In this document: positions 35,549 through 44,328 of the stretch, in pieces
Layout of the letters: each line of letters opens with the position of its first letter
Position numbering within the stretch: the first letter of the stretch is position 1
The notes under the pieces: generated by a model
The model's input: only the letters and a program-made list of their open reading frames with translations
Told to the model about the DNA's origin: nothing
Database searches by the model: none
Assembly (NCBI GenBank): GCA_028284625.1
Contig: JANQRH010000030.1
Location: 1-47,383 of the forward strand
Reading direction: 5' to 3'
Length of the DNA: 47,383 bases
DNA from: Afifellaceae bacterium
Lineage (GTDB): Bacteria > Pseudomonadota > Alphaproteobacteria > Rhizobiales > Afifellaceae
Position numbers and translations under genes: made by a program

Positions 35549-35565
35549 GAAGGGCGCGCCTTCTC
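35547..35565. terminator. Weak hairpin after DUF551-like gene
   Basis: GAGAAGG at 35547-35553 pairs with CCTTCTC at 35559-35565 around a 5-base GCGCG loop, overlapping the stop codon. It is followed by CCTTA rather than a T-run, so a termination role is only possible. Confidence 0.3.
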
Positions 35566-35725
35566 CCTTAGACGAGCGCTCCGCTTCATCCCGGCGCGCC
35601 CTGCCGATTCTTCGGGGTTGCCCCGGGGCAACAGAGGCCGATGATTGAAACGGCCGCTCTTGCCCCGCGATCGCGCCTCGCGTATCAAGCGGGCTCCACT
35701 CACTCCAACTCCGGGAGGTCCGTGC

Positions 35726-35809
35726 ATGGTTGGCATCACTGGCATCGTCCGCGACCCCGGACCGCGCATTCCCTATTGCGCCCGGAGTGATGGCCCTCAG
35801 CCCGACTGA
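35726..35809 (+). CDS. Possible 27-residue small protein
   Basis: An ATG with GGGAGG six bases upstream opens a 27-codon frame beginning MVGITGIVRDPG and ending SDGPQPD. It sits in the 361-bp gap before the ABC exporter. The good ribosome site is the only evidence; there is no homology I recognise and the frame could be chance. The rest of this gap shows no other feature. Confidence 0.25.
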   Translation: MVGITGIVRDPGPRIPYCARSDGPQPD

Positions 35810-35909
35810 GCCCGTCTTTCCGACACAGCTAAGCCTTTAGTCGGCGGTTCGTCCGCCGCGTTTCAAACATTGGGAACGGCTGCGCATCTTTGCGCGCCGG
35901 TGGAACACA

Positions 35910-37757
35910 ATGAAATCTCATCGTAACGACGAACGAGCGGAGGCCTTCCGCGCCGTTCTCGGCTTTGCCTTCGCGCATTGGCGACGACAATGGGGCGGGG
36001 TCATCCTCATTGCGATCGCCGTGCTTCTGGCGACCATGGCAGACGTTCTCCTGCCCGTCTTCGCCGGCAAGCTTGTCGACGCCGTGGCATCGACCGGCGA
36101 TCGGTCGGCGGCGCAAAACGAGATTCTCGTCGCGTTCGCGGCGATCCTGCTGCTCGGTGCGGCAAGCGCTGCCCTGCATCACCTGTCGTTCATGACGGTC
36201 GTGCGCTTCACGCTGAAGAGCATGAGCGACGTGGCGCAGGAGGCGTTTCATCGCGTGCAGCATTTCTCCACTGAGTGGCACGCCAATTCGTTCGCCGGCT
36301 CCACTGTGCGGAAGATTTCGCGCGGCATGTGGGCGCTCGACCTGATGAACGACACCGTGCTGGTGTCGCTGTTGGCGTCGTTCGTCGTGCTGGTCGGTTC
36401 CGCGCTGGTGTTGGCGCTCTACTGGCCGATCATGGGATTGGTCGTGTTCCTCGGCGGGGCGGCCTATGTCGGCATGACCGCGGCGTTGTCGCTCTATTAC
36501 GTCGCGCCGGCGGCGCGCCTTTCCAACCAATGGGACACGAAGGTCGGCGGCGCGCTTGCCGACGCCATCGGCTGCAATGCCGTGGTGAAGGCGTTCGGCG
36601 CGGAGGCACGCGAGGAGAAGCGGCTCGCCGTTGTGGTCGGCAAGTGGCGAAACCGCACGTCGCGCACTTGGCGGCGCATGGTGATCAACGGCACGGCGCA
36701 GTTCGCGGCGCTGGTGGCGCTGCGTGCGCTCTTCATCGGCACGGTGCTGTGGCTGTGGTGGAACGGCCGGGCAACGCCTGGGGACGTGACCTATGTGCTT
36801 GCGTCCTACTTCGTCATCCACGGCTATTTGCGCGAAGTCGGCCACCATATCCGCAATCTGCAGCGCTCCATCAGCGACATGGAGGAGCTGGTCGCGTTTT
36901 ATGACGAGCCGATCGGCGTGGCCGATCGTGCCGACGCGACGCCCATCGGAATCGATGCGGGCGAGGTCAAGTTCGATCGCGTCACTTTTCACTATGGCGG
37001 GCATGCGACGCCGCTTTATCGGGATTTCTCGGTTCGCATTGCGGCGGGCGAGAAGGTGGGCCTTGTCGGGCGTTCAGGCTCGGGCAAGACGACTTTCGTC
37101 AAGCTTATCCAGCGTCTTTATGACGTGAATGAGGGTCGCGTCCTGATCGACGGGCAGGAGATCGCCGGCGCCACGCAGGCGTCGCTGCGCGGGCAGATCG
37201 CCATCGTCCAGCAGGAGCCGATCCTGTTTCACCGTTCGCTGTCGGAGAACATCGCCTATGCGCGGCCTGGCGCGTCGATGGCGGAGATTGAGCATGCCGC
37301 TGAGCTTGCCAATGCGCATGCCTTCATCTCCGCGCTGCCCAAGGGCTACGGCACGTTGGTGGGCGAGCGGGGGGTGAAGCTTTCCGGCGGCGAGCGACAG
37401 CGCGTGGCGTTGGCGCGGGCGTTCCTCGCCGATGCGCCGATCCTGATCCTCGATGAGGCGACCTCAAGCCTGGATTCTGAGTCAGAGCTCCTGATCCAGG
37501 ACGCCATCGCGCGGCTGATGCGTGGCCGCACCGCGATCGTCATCGCGCACCGGCTTTCCACCGTGCGTGCGATGGACCGCATCCTCGTCTTCGATCACGG
37601 GCGGATCGTGGAGGAGGGTGACCACGCAACGCTGGTGCGTCAGGAAGGCGGCATCTACCGGAGCCTGTTTGAGAAGCAGGCGCTGGAGCTGTCGCGCGGC
37701 TTAGGACCAATCGACCGTCAGGTTTCGGGCGTGGCGCGTGTCGGATTTGCGGGCTGA
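35910..37757 (+). CDS. ABC exporter half-transporter (membrane + ATPase)
   Basis: Type IV exporter half-transporter of 615 residues, working as a dimer in the inner membrane. The N-terminal 330 residues hold about six membrane helices (GGVILIAIAVLLATMADVL, LVALRALFIGTVLWLW), and the ATPase follows with Walker A GRSGSGKTT near 387, Q-loop IVQQEP, signature LSGGERQ near 491, Walker B LILDEATSSLD near 511 and His in IAHRLS near 546. The C-terminus has a 35-residue tail. Substrate is unknown: lipid, peptide and drug exporters share this fold. The membrane helices do not look like the lipid A exporter MsbA closely enough to say. No partner gene adjoins it. Confidence 0.93.
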   Translation: MKSHRNDERAEAFRAVLGFAFAHWRRQWGGVILIAIAVLLATMADVLLPVFAGKLVDAVASTGDRSAAQNEILVAFAAILLLGAASAALHHLSFMTVVRFTLKSMSDVAQEAFHRVQHFSTEWHANSFAGSTVRKISRGMWALDLMNDTVLVSLLASFVVLVGSALVLALYWPIMGLVVFLGGAAYVGMTAALSLYYVAPAARLSNQWDTKVGGALADAIGCNAVVKAFGAEAREEKRLAVVVGKWRNRTSRTWRRMVINGTAQFAALVALRALFIGTVLWLWWNGRATPGDVTYVLASYFVIHGYLREVGHHIRNLQRSISDMEELVAFYDEPIGVADRADATPIGIDAGEVKFDRVTFHYGGHATPLYRDFSVRIAAGEKVGLVGRSGSGKTTFVKLIQRLYDVNEGRVLIDGQEIAGATQASLRGQIAIVQQEPILFHRSLSENIAYARPGASMAEIEHAAELANAHAFISALPKGYGTLVGERGVKLSGGERQRVALARAFLADAPILILDEATSSLDSESELLIQDAIARLMRGRTAIVIAHRLSTVRAMDRILVFDHGRIVEEGDHATLVRQEGGIYRSLFEKQALELSRGLGPIDRQVSGVARVGFAG

Positions 37758-37763
37758 ATAGGC

Positions 37764-37803
37764 GAACCGGCCGCCGCGGTGCACATCACCGCAAGGGCGG
37801 TTC
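37764..37803. terminator. Hairpin after ABC exporter gene
   Basis: Nested stems: GAACCG at 37764-37769 with CGGTTC at 37798-37803, and inside it GCGGTG with CACCGC at 37776-37792 around a 5-base loop. It starts 7 bases after the exporter stop. It lacks a T-run but is well placed as an end-of-gene structure. Confidence 0.4.
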
Positions 37804-37846
37804 AACGCATTCAGGACGCAAATCCGCCGCGTCCCGGAGGGATATG

Positions 37847-37933
37847 GCCAAAATCGGCCAGGTCGTCGTCGCGAAGCCTTGAAAGGGGGTCACCCTTCCG
37901 GCGGCTTCGCTCCTGGACCTGACGGATTTTGGC
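37847..37933. repeat. Large nested palindrome
   Basis: Outer arms GCCAAAATC...CAGGTC (37847-37864) and GACCTG...GATTTTGGC (37916-37933) pair at 16 of 18 positions. Inside, GCGAAGCC (37871-37878) pairs with GGCTTCGC (37903-37910), and AAGGG with CCCTT. The 87-bp unit lies between converging genes and could be a mobile palindromic repeat or a bidirectional terminator. Confidence 0.75.
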
Positions 37934-37969
37934 TCATACCACGCTCCAAATCCTGACGGTCGTTTGGTC

Positions 37970-38809
37970 CTACCGGTAGCGTAGCGCGAGCGGGATCGGG
38001 TTGGGGACCGGGGAGAGCAGAACGGCGTCGGCGCTCGTATCCCACGGCGGGAGGATCACGCGGACAGCCTCTTCCTCTGCGGCGGGCTCAGCGTGTGTGC
38101 TCGTCGTCGTGTCGATGGCCAATGCCAAAGCGCCGAGCCTGTTGAGCGCCGTTTCCGGATCGCCGCCTGGCGCTGGCCGGGGACGCGGCAGCGGATGCGC
38201 CTCAGGCTCAGCGTCGACTGACTCCGCAATGGCGGCGTAGCGCCAGACCGGCGGTGTGCCGCAAGTGCAGCTATCGTCCAATGTTTCGCGATAGGCAAAG
38301 GCGTGCTCAAGCTCAGAATAGCGCTTGCCGTCGATGGTGCGCATCTGCTCGGGGCCCTGGCCGCCGGAATGGTAGTAGAGCTCAGCCTCGGCCGCGGGGC
38401 AGAGGTGCTCACAGACCACCCGGTCGTATTCCAGGTGCTTGCGCCTGGTGGCGTTGCTGATGGGGAAGTAATAGCCGTCGCACGGGCGAACGCACAAAGT
38501 GCGGTAAGTGCCTGCCGGCGCTGAGTAATCGCTCCCGCGGCGCGCGCGTTGAACGGGTGCGGCCCGCTGGCGCTTCTTTGGCTTGAACAAGTTAAACCCT
38601 GAATCTTCGCCCCAGATCGCAGCAGTGCCCTTGCCTTGGCAGGCATCCAACCGGGCGCGCGCTGCAGCGATTTGTGCGGCTGTTCCGGACCCGCCTTGCA
38701 GCCGCAAAAGATCCATCTCGTGGTAACGGCAGTTGGCTTGGGCGTCGCCTTCGAGCAGGTAGCCGAGTGCTAAACCGATCAAACAGGCTGTGAGAAGCCG
38801 CCGCACCAT
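37970..38809 (-). CDS. DUF2865 secreted protein
   Basis: Secreted protein of 279 residues with a signal peptide (VRRLLTACLIGLALGYL then GDAQA). The DUF2865 block sits in the middle: TYRTLCVRPCDGYYFPISNA, RVVCEHLCPAAEAELYYHSG, TIDGKRYSELEHAFAYRETL, and Cys-rich TCTCG-like SCTCGTPP. The paired cysteines suggest disulfide bonds in the periplasm. This family is a hallmark of Rhizobiales and has no known function. The N-terminal helix (QIAAARARLDACQG) is a common preface. It is downstream of the sterol-desaturase-like gene on the same strand, 155 bp apart. Confidence 0.9.
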   Translation of the reverse strand: MVRRLLTACLIGLALGYLLEGDAQANCRYHEMDLLRLQGGSGTAAQIAAARARLDACQGKGTAAIWGEDSGFNLFKPKKRQRAAPVQRARRGSDYSAPAGTYRTLCVRPCDGYYFPISNATRRKHLEYDRVVCEHLCPAAEAELYYHSGGQGPEQMRTIDGKRYSELEHAFAYRETLDDSCTCGTPPVWRYAAIAESVDAEPEAHPLPRPRPAPGGDPETALNRLGALALAIDTTTSTHAEPAAEEEAVRVILPPWDTSADAVLLSPVPNPIPLALRYR

Positions 38810-38964
38810 TTCAGCCCTTGACCCTACGCGTTACGCTGCCCGACTACAGGCGGATATCGCCGCAACGCGAACGCACCCCCCTTTGGCAAGGTGATGTTTG
38901 CCCGAAGCCAGCGTGAAGTCTAGGCAAAGTTGAACGCCGACAGGGTCTTCGACCCGCCGGCCGA

Positions 38965-39834
38965 TCACATTTTTGTTGGCTGTTGCTTCGTGGCCTCGCG
39001 GTGTTGCCGTCGGCCGAGCGGATAGTCGGGCACGTCCTCCCTGAAGGGCTGCGTGAGCATGCGGTCGAGCCGCAGCTCGCCGGCGTCGCGGAACTGGGTG
39101 ATGCCGATCGTCATGCCCTCATGGCCGGCCTCCGGCTGGGCGCGATAGGTGCCGAAGAGCCTGTCCCACCAGGGCAGATTGAAGCCGAAATTGCTGTTGG
39201 CCTCGCGCACGACGACCGAGTGATGCACGCGGTGCATCTCGGGCGTCACGACGATGAGCCGCAGCCATCGGTCAATGCCGGCGGGAAGGCGGACGTTGCC
39301 GTGGTTGAACATGGAGGTGGCGTTCAGAAGCACCTCAAAGATCAGCACGCCGACGGCCGGTGCCCCGATAGCAGCAACGATTGCGAACTTGATCACCATC
39401 GACAGCAGGATCTCGATGGGGTGGAAGCGAATGCCCGTGGTGACGTCGAACTCCAGGTCCGCGTGATGCATGCGGTGCAGCCGCCACAGGAGCGGTACGG
39501 CGTGAAAGAGGACGTGCTGCAGGTAGATCGCCAGATCGAGAAAGACGACCGCGAAGATTACGGCGAGCGGGAAGGGCACAGCATAGGCGTTGAAGAGGCC
39601 CCAGCCGTGCTCCTCGGCAACGAGCGCCATGCCCACGGCCGCGGTTGGGAAAACAAGCCGCACTAACAGCGTGTCGACGACGACGATGCCTAGATTGCCC
39701 GGCCAGCGGCGGCCGCGGCCGATCTCCTGACGGCGGCGCGGCGCGGAGAGCTCCCACAGCGCCATCGCCGCCAGAACGCCGGCAAAGGCCGCCAGCCGAA
39801 TAAGCGGCTCGTTGGCAAAGAGGATGTCGGTCAT
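38965..39834 (-). CDS. Sterol desaturase / fatty acid hydroxylase family protein
   Basis: Integral-membrane di-iron hydroxylase of 289 residues with about five hydrophobic segments. The histidine motifs are HVLFH near residue 110, HRMHH near 123 and HRVHHS near 203, the required HX3H, HXXHH and HXXHH set. Family members hydroxylate sterols, fatty acids, hopanoids or carotenoids. Its role cannot be fixed; bacterial homologues with this layout often modify membrane lipids. The ATG at 39834 is preferred over a GTG nine codons upstream. It lies about 120 bp after the small secreted-protein gene on the same strand. Confidence 0.92.
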   Translation of the reverse strand: MTDILFANEPLIRLAAFAGVLAAMALWELSAPRRRQEIGRGRRWPGNLGIVVVDTLLVRLVFPTAAVGMALVAEEHGWGLFNAYAVPFPLAVIFAVVFLDLAIYLQHVLFHAVPLLWRLHRMHHADLEFDVTTGIRFHPIEILLSMVIKFAIVAAIGAPAVGVLIFEVLLNATSMFNHGNVRLPAGIDRWLRLIVVTPEMHRVHHSVVVREANSNFGFNLPWWDRLFGTYRAQPEAGHEGMTIGITQFRDAGELRLDRMLTQPFREDVPDYPLGRRQHREATKQQPTKM

Positions 39835-39957
39835 GCGGAAAGGCCTTGGCCTGTCGGCCACCAGTTACGCCCCGACACATAGCGACTTCGGCCGGATTCG
39901 CGAAGGGCGTGGCGTCGCAGCTCGTCGAGCGACGCTCAGATAAGCGGCGATAGAGCG

Positions 39958-40311
39958 CTACGTGCCGCCGGAGAGGGCAACCCGGGCGCAGGCCCGCGCG
40001 ACGTTCTGCACCCATTCGCCGCGGTTCTCATAAAGCACTTTGCCGAAGCGATCCTCGCGCTCGTCGAGGTCCACGCCTTGCATGATGTAGCGCTTCTTGC
40101 CGTTCGGCATGTTGACGAGCACGCCGTTGACGCATGCGATCATGGCGATCTTCTGCTGCGGGCCCATCTCGCTGATCCGCCCCTCGGTCTGGGCGCTGAG
40201 GATTTCGGCAACGATTGCTGCGAACTCCTCCGTTATGGCGCCGGACGGGGTGGCGCCGAGCTGCAGACACCCGAATGCGACGAGAAAGGCTGTGGTCCGA
40301 GCAATGTTCAT
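39958..40311 (-). CDS. Hypothetical secreted protein
   Basis: A 117-residue protein with a signal peptide MNIARTTAFLVAFGCLQLGA ending near PSGA. The mature part, EFAAIVAEILSAQTEGRISE then KIAMIACVNGVLVNMPNGKK and RYIMQGVDLDEREDRFGKVL, is mostly helical and holds two cysteines. I do not recognise a family. The ATG at 40311 has AGGG six bases upstream, which favours it over the longer frame from 40332. Confidence 0.75.
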   Translation of the reverse strand: MNIARTTAFLVAFGCLQLGATPSGAITEEFAAIVAEILSAQTEGRISEMGPQQKIAMIACVNGVLVNMPNGKKRYIMQGVDLDEREDRFGKVLYENRGEWVQNVARACARVALSGGT

Positions 40312-40478
40312 CTTGACCCTACGCACCTGCAAAATGCCCCCAAACCGAAACCTAGTTCAGCGGAAGGGTGGTCGTCATCCATTGCAATGAGGCGTTGCGT
40401 CGTTTGTCGGCGGGCGCGCTCGCCGCGCAACACTGACCAAGGCGCTGGTCCGCGCTTCTTTGGCACAAGGATGAGAGA

Positions 40479-40564
40479 TGGTGCCCCTGGCCGGACTCGA
40501 ACCAGCACGCCCTTGCGGGCAGCAGATTTTGAGTCTGCCGCGTCTACCATTCCGCCACAGGGGC
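40479..40564 (-). tRNA. tRNA-Leu(CAA)
   Basis: On the minus strand the gene begins GCCCCTGTGGCGGAATGG and ends CCGGCCAGGGGC-A-CCA, with a 7-bp acceptor stem GCCCCTG/CAGGGGC. The anticodon arm is GCAGA-CTCAAAA-TCTGC with anticodon CAA, reading the leucine codon UUG. The long variable arm TGCCCGCAAGGGCG is the class II feature of leucine tRNAs. The T-loop reads GGTTCGAGTCC. CCA is encoded. The gene is alone. Confidence 0.97.
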
Positions 40565-40674
40565 ATCACCGGCCTGCGATATCGGGGCTTTCGTCGGTTC
40601 TGACCAGCCCCGGTAGACCGGCTGGCATATAGAGCACGACCTTGCGCGCTGTCCACTATCGGGGTGGCGGGGCC

Positions 40675-42111
40675 TCAAGTCGGCGCCGGGGCGTGGAGTG
40701 TCGGGCTGTCGCCGCGGCTGCTCAGGACGAAGGTGTCCAGTTTGGCGCGCCGCTTGACGCAAAAAGCCAGGGCGGCGGCACGCGCGGCCTGCGAACCGGC
40801 CGTGCCGATGGCTGCGCCGAAGATGCCCAGAACCGGGATGAGCACTAGCGCCAGCACGATGTTGATGACCAGGCTGAGGATGGCGACGACGAAGCCGTCC
40901 CTCTGGTAGCCGAGAACGATCAGAAGATCGCCGGCCTGTCCGACGGAGGCGCGCGCGATCAGGCCGAGACCCAGGATGACGAGTGCGCCATAGCCCGCCG
41001 TGTAATCCGGCCCGAACATGGCAAGCAGCGGGTAACCGAAGGCCAGCGCCGCCAACACGGTCGGCACGCTCAGCCAGAAGGTCCATTTCGTCGCCCGCAG
41101 CACACGGTGCTGCAGGTCCTGGTGGTCGCGATTGGCGCGGGCGAGCGAGAACTCGCGGCTGGAGATCAGCGCGAAGGCGAAATAGACGTAGCCCGCCAGC
41201 GTCATCAACCGGACGGCGGCGAAATAGATGCCGACCTCCGCGGGGTCGGCGAGCATGCCGAGAAGCAGGATGTCGGAGACGAGGTAGATCTCCTCAACGC
41301 CGTAGATGACGGTCAGCGGCAAGGTCGCTGCCAGCCAAAGGCGACGCTTCTTGCGATCGACGGCGGTTGTCGCCGGCGGGCCGATCTCGGCGCGAATGCG
41401 GCGGCGCAGTATCACGGCCTGCCCGAGCGTCATTGAGGCCGTCACGGCAATCGCCGCACCAAGCGCGATCGGCGCGTCGAGCGTGACGCCGCCTAGCGCA
41501 ACGGCGATCACCACCATCGCCAGGGCGATCGGTCGGAAGATGTAGGCCGGTGCCGCCGACAGGACGAACCATCCGAAGGAGCGAGCGACCCCTTCCAAGT
41601 AAAGCTCAAAGGCCAGGATGGGGATGCCGATAAAGCACAGCACCAGGAGCGGCCAGCGCATCTCGCCTACCAGATGCGGCACGGCCCAGGCGGCCGCCAG
41701 ACCGATGGCGGCGATGGCGACGGAGCCGCCAATCACGACGCGGTAGCCGGTCCCCAGAAAAGCATGCGCTTCAGCCAGTCGACCGCGCGCGAAGTAGCGC
41801 GGCAGAAAGCGCAAGCAGGAATCGTTGAAGCCGAGCGCGGCGACCTGGCTGGCCACGAAGAGCCACGTCCAGAAGGTGACATAGAGGCCGTAATCGGTCA
41901 GCGACAACAGGCGCGCGAGAAGCACCTGCAATGCCAGCGCCACCGCGGCGCCGCCGATGCGGATCAGGAAGGCCATCCCGGCATTGCTGAGATAGACGGC
42001 GCTATTGGCGGAGAGGCCCTCCAGGCGCTCCGCGATCGCTGGCGGCAAGGGCAGAGCGGTGATGAGGGCGCCGATCCAGTTCGGGCGGCCTTCGGCGGAC
42101 TGCCGGGTCAT
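40675..42111 (-). CDS. Wzx-like flippase / polysaccharide biosynthesis membrane protein
   Basis: Integral membrane protein of 478 residues with about 12 to 14 hydrophobic segments, of the polysaccharide transport (Wzx/MATE-like) family that flips lipid-linked sugars across the inner membrane. The first segments AVYLSNAGMAFLIRIGG and VLLARLLSLTDYGLYV, where the ARxLSxxDYGLY box lies, are diagnostic; later helices include FGFPLLAMFG-like GYPLLAMFGPDYTAGYGALV. Its start overlaps the GNAT gene stop by four bases. It is the last gene of the JmjC-like/GNAT/flippase operon. The transported glycan is not known. Confidence 0.9.
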   Translation of the reverse strand: MTRQSAEGRPNWIGALITALPLPPAIAERLEGLSANSAVYLSNAGMAFLIRIGGAAVALALQVLLARLLSLTDYGLYVTFWTWLFVASQVAALGFNDSCLRFLPRYFARGRLAEAHAFLGTGYRVVIGGSVAIAAIGLAAAWAVPHLVGEMRWPLLVLCFIGIPILAFELYLEGVARSFGWFVLSAAPAYIFRPIALAMVVIAVALGGVTLDAPIALGAAIAVTASMTLGQAVILRRRIRAEIGPPATTAVDRKKRRLWLAATLPLTVIYGVEEIYLVSDILLLGMLADPAEVGIYFAAVRLMTLAGYVYFAFALISSREFSLARANRDHQDLQHRVLRATKWTFWLSVPTVLAALAFGYPLLAMFGPDYTAGYGALVILGLGLIARASVGQAGDLLIVLGYQRDGFVVAILSLVINIVLALVLIPVLGIFGAAIGTAGSQAARAAALAFCVKRRAKLDTFVLSSRGDSPTLHAPAPT

Positions 42112-43343
42112 CTGGCCGTCGCGATGGTCTGCGCGGCAGTCGAGCGGTTCTCGATGACCGGCGCCAAGCGGGCGCGCAATTGCAGCGGGGTCCGTTCAAA
42201 CGAGCGCTTCAGGAGCGGCTTCAAGCGGTCGCACCAGAGCGAGAGATAGACACGGCCGCGCAAACTGTTGGCCTGGCGGTAGGCTACGAGCTCTTCGGTG
42301 GCGTTGCGCCAATCGGACTTGTAGGCGCCCGGCTCGCCAAGGAGATCGTAGGTCTCAACGCCGCGCTCCATGCACCATTTGAGTGCCTCCTCAAGCTGCA
42401 GCTTGCCGGGGGAGTAATCGCGCAGTTCCCAGTCGAACGACCCGAGGTAGGAATAGAAGCGCCGGTGGTAGAGGAAGCCGATCTCCACCGCGATCGGGCG
42501 GCCGTCGAGCGTCAGCGCCGCGGCGACGGCGCCATCGTCACCCTGAGCGTTGTTCGACAACGCGCCAAGAAATTCCGGCACGCGTGGCAGGTTCAGCGCC
42601 ATGGTGGCGCGGCCGGTGTGCTCCAGCCATTCGCGCTTCATCTCAATGCCGGTGCGGATCAAATCGCGATATTCGGGCGTGCCGCCGAAATGGACGCAAT
42701 AGTCGAGCGTGCCCAGCGCGGCGAGCTTGTTGCGCCGCTTGTTGCGGGCGCGCCGCGTTCGGCCCTTCAGTCCTGCCCGGTAGGTTTCGTAACAGCCGGC
42801 GAAAGGCGTGAGGTCCATCGACGAATTGAGGCCGACTTGAACGGCCGTCAGATCGCTCCTTGCGGCAAGCGTCTCAGGCAGCGCGGAAGCGGGCACGCTG
42901 TCGAAGACGACCGCGTCGGTGGTTTCCCGCTCATTGATGGCGCGGAGCCAAAGCTGCACCAGATCGACGACCATGTGCTGCGGCACGGAGGCGGTGTCGA
43001 TCAGGATGTTGCCGTACTGGCCGTGCGGCTCGGTCAACGCGACGATCTTGCGAACGCCAAGGCGGCTTTTGGTCAGCATCAGCGGCCACAATGCTACCAG
43101 CTGACCCGCCAGATACGCGGTGTAGATGCGGATCGCCGGTCCGTCGCGGCCGTGATCGGCCGCGTAGAAAGCACACCAATTCCGGCACCAATCGAAACTT
43201 TGGAAATAGGTGAGGGGATCGGCGGCGCGCGCCTCCAGGGCATGCCACGCCTCGCCGATGCGTTCCATGCCCTCCAGGGAGTCGACGCAAGCGATCGTCC
43301 ATACATCGGAGCGGGCCTCTCTGGGCGGCGTCGTCTGCAGCAC
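42108..43343 (-). CDS. GNAT acyltransferase, BcsL/CelD-like
   Basis: Cytoplasmic double-GNAT-fold protein of 411 residues. N-terminal block TYFQSFDWCRNWCAFYAAD near 45, then KIVALTEPHGQYGNILID near 100, middle RTRRARNKRRNKLAALG near 195, and C-terminal AVEIGFLYHRRFYSYLGSFD and LRDYSPGKLQLEEALKWCME then LLGEPGAYKSDWRN match the BcsL/CelD family found in cellulose and exopolysaccharide loci. The likely role is acylation of a glycan or its lipid-linked precursor before the flippase moves it. It lies 37 bp after the JmjC-like gene and overlaps the flippase gene by four bases. Confidence 0.9.
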   Translation of the reverse strand: MLQTTPPREARSDVWTIACVDSLEGMERIGEAWHALEARAADPLTYFQSFDWCRNWCAFYAADHGRDGPAIRIYTAYLAGQLVALWPLMLTKSRLGVRKIVALTEPHGQYGNILIDTASVPQHMVVDLVQLWLRAINERETTDAVVFDSVPASALPETLAARSDLTAVQVGLNSSMDLTPFAGCYETYRAGLKGRTRRARNKRRNKLAALGTLDYCVHFGGTPEYRDLIRTGIEMKREWLEHTGRATMALNLPRVPEFLGALSNNAQGDDGAVAAALTLDGRPIAVEIGFLYHRRFYSYLGSFDWELRDYSPGKLQLEEALKWCMERGVETYDLLGEPGAYKSDWRNATEELVAYRQANSLRGRVYLSLWCDRLKPLLKRSFERTPLQLRARLAPVIENRSTAAQTIATAR

Positions 43344-43380
43344 TGCGTGCCTCCCTCCCGGAGAGCCGATCGGGCGCCGG

Positions 43381-44328
43381 CTATTTCGCCAGTTCGTAGG
43401 CCTCGATGTCGCGCATGCCGAACGGTGCCGTCGGATCGACGCGGAAGTCGACCTTGTAGGTCATCTGGTTCTTGCGGCGCATGCCCGAATAGCGATGCGC
43501 GGCAGTCAGCGCGAGCTTGCTCCACAGCGCCGGGCCGGATGTGGCGATGCCCGGGTTCTTCATGCCGAGCGTGCGCCTGAGCAGGCCGTTGGCATAGTGA
43601 TTGACGTAGCGATTGCGCAGCGCGTCGGTCCAATGCTCGGTCGTGAATGACACGTTCAGGCAATCGTGGTTGACGACGCGGTGCGGCCCGTTGATCGGCC
43701 AATGCAGCATCTCACCCGGCTCCAGGTCGATGATGTCGGCGTATTCATCGAACCACGGCCGATAGGGCGTCTCCTGCTCGTCGGCCTCGTTGAGGATGAT
43801 CCGCTCCATCGCCTCCTGATGCAGGAAGGGCGCGGTGTTGGGATAGACGTAGACCTTCTTGCGCCCGCGGATCTGCCACAGCGACTGGCCGGGAATGTCG
43901 CAATGATAATAGACCTGCACGTTGGGCGAGGAGATGAGGATGCTCATCTTCTGCTTGTACGTCTTGAGGCCGGGCACGTGCGATTCAAACTCGCCGAAGA
44001 TCTGGTCGATCACCTGCTGGTATGCCGGATCGATTTCGCCGACGCGCTGGATCAGCACCCAGATGTTGCCGGTGCGCACAGCCTCAATCACGTCGTGGCC
44101 GCTGGCATCGCCGATCTCGCCGTCACGCCAGCTCTTCGGGTCGTGAACCTGCTGATTCATCGTGTTGACGTGATAGTGCTCGCGGGGGACCGTTTCGATC
44201 AGCCGCGCCAATGCGTCATTGCTGAAGAGCGGTGATTCATGCAGCCGATGCTGCAGGTGAACGATGTGCTTGCCGAAGAGCTCCGCGTGCTTCGGTGACC
44301 AATTCTGAAGAATGGATTCGTGCGCCAT
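43381..44328 (-). CDS. JmjC/cupin-like iron(II) oxygenase-type protein
   Basis: Probable Fe(II)/2-oxoglutarate-dependent hydroxylase of the cupin-8/JmjC fold, 315 residues. The iron triad is legible: His142-x-Asp144 in VYYHCDIPG and His216 in GPHRVVNHD, with SLWQIRGRKKVYVYPN in between as the JmjC-type strand carrying a possible 2-oxoglutarate Lys or Arg, and LEPGEMLHWPINGPHR preceding the last His. Substrate unknown; peptides, lipids and sugars are options. The ATG at 44328 has AGGCGG upstream and is preferred over a start at 44394. It is the first gene of the operon with GNAT and flippase. Confidence 0.85.
   Translation of the reverse strand: MAHESILQNWSPKHAELFGKHIVHLQHRLHESPLFSNDALARLIETVPREHYHVNTMNQQVHDPKSWRDGEIGDASGHDVIEAVRTGNIWVLIQRVGEIDPAYQQVIDQIFGEFESHVPGLKTYKQKMSILISSPNVQVYYHCDIPGQSLWQIRGRKKVYVYPNTAPFLHQEAMERIILNEADEQETPYRPWFDEYADIIDLEPGEMLHWPINGPHRVVNHDCLNVSFTTEHWTDALRNRYVNHYANGLLRRTLGMKNPGIATSGPALWSKLALTAAHRYSGMRRKNQMTYKVDFRVDPTAPFGMRDIEAYELAK

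Noticed and set aside
35829-37004. 391-codon minus-strand frame opposite the ABC exporter
   Set aside because: Composition is His/Arg-rich without domains, and the plus strand encodes a full ABC protein.
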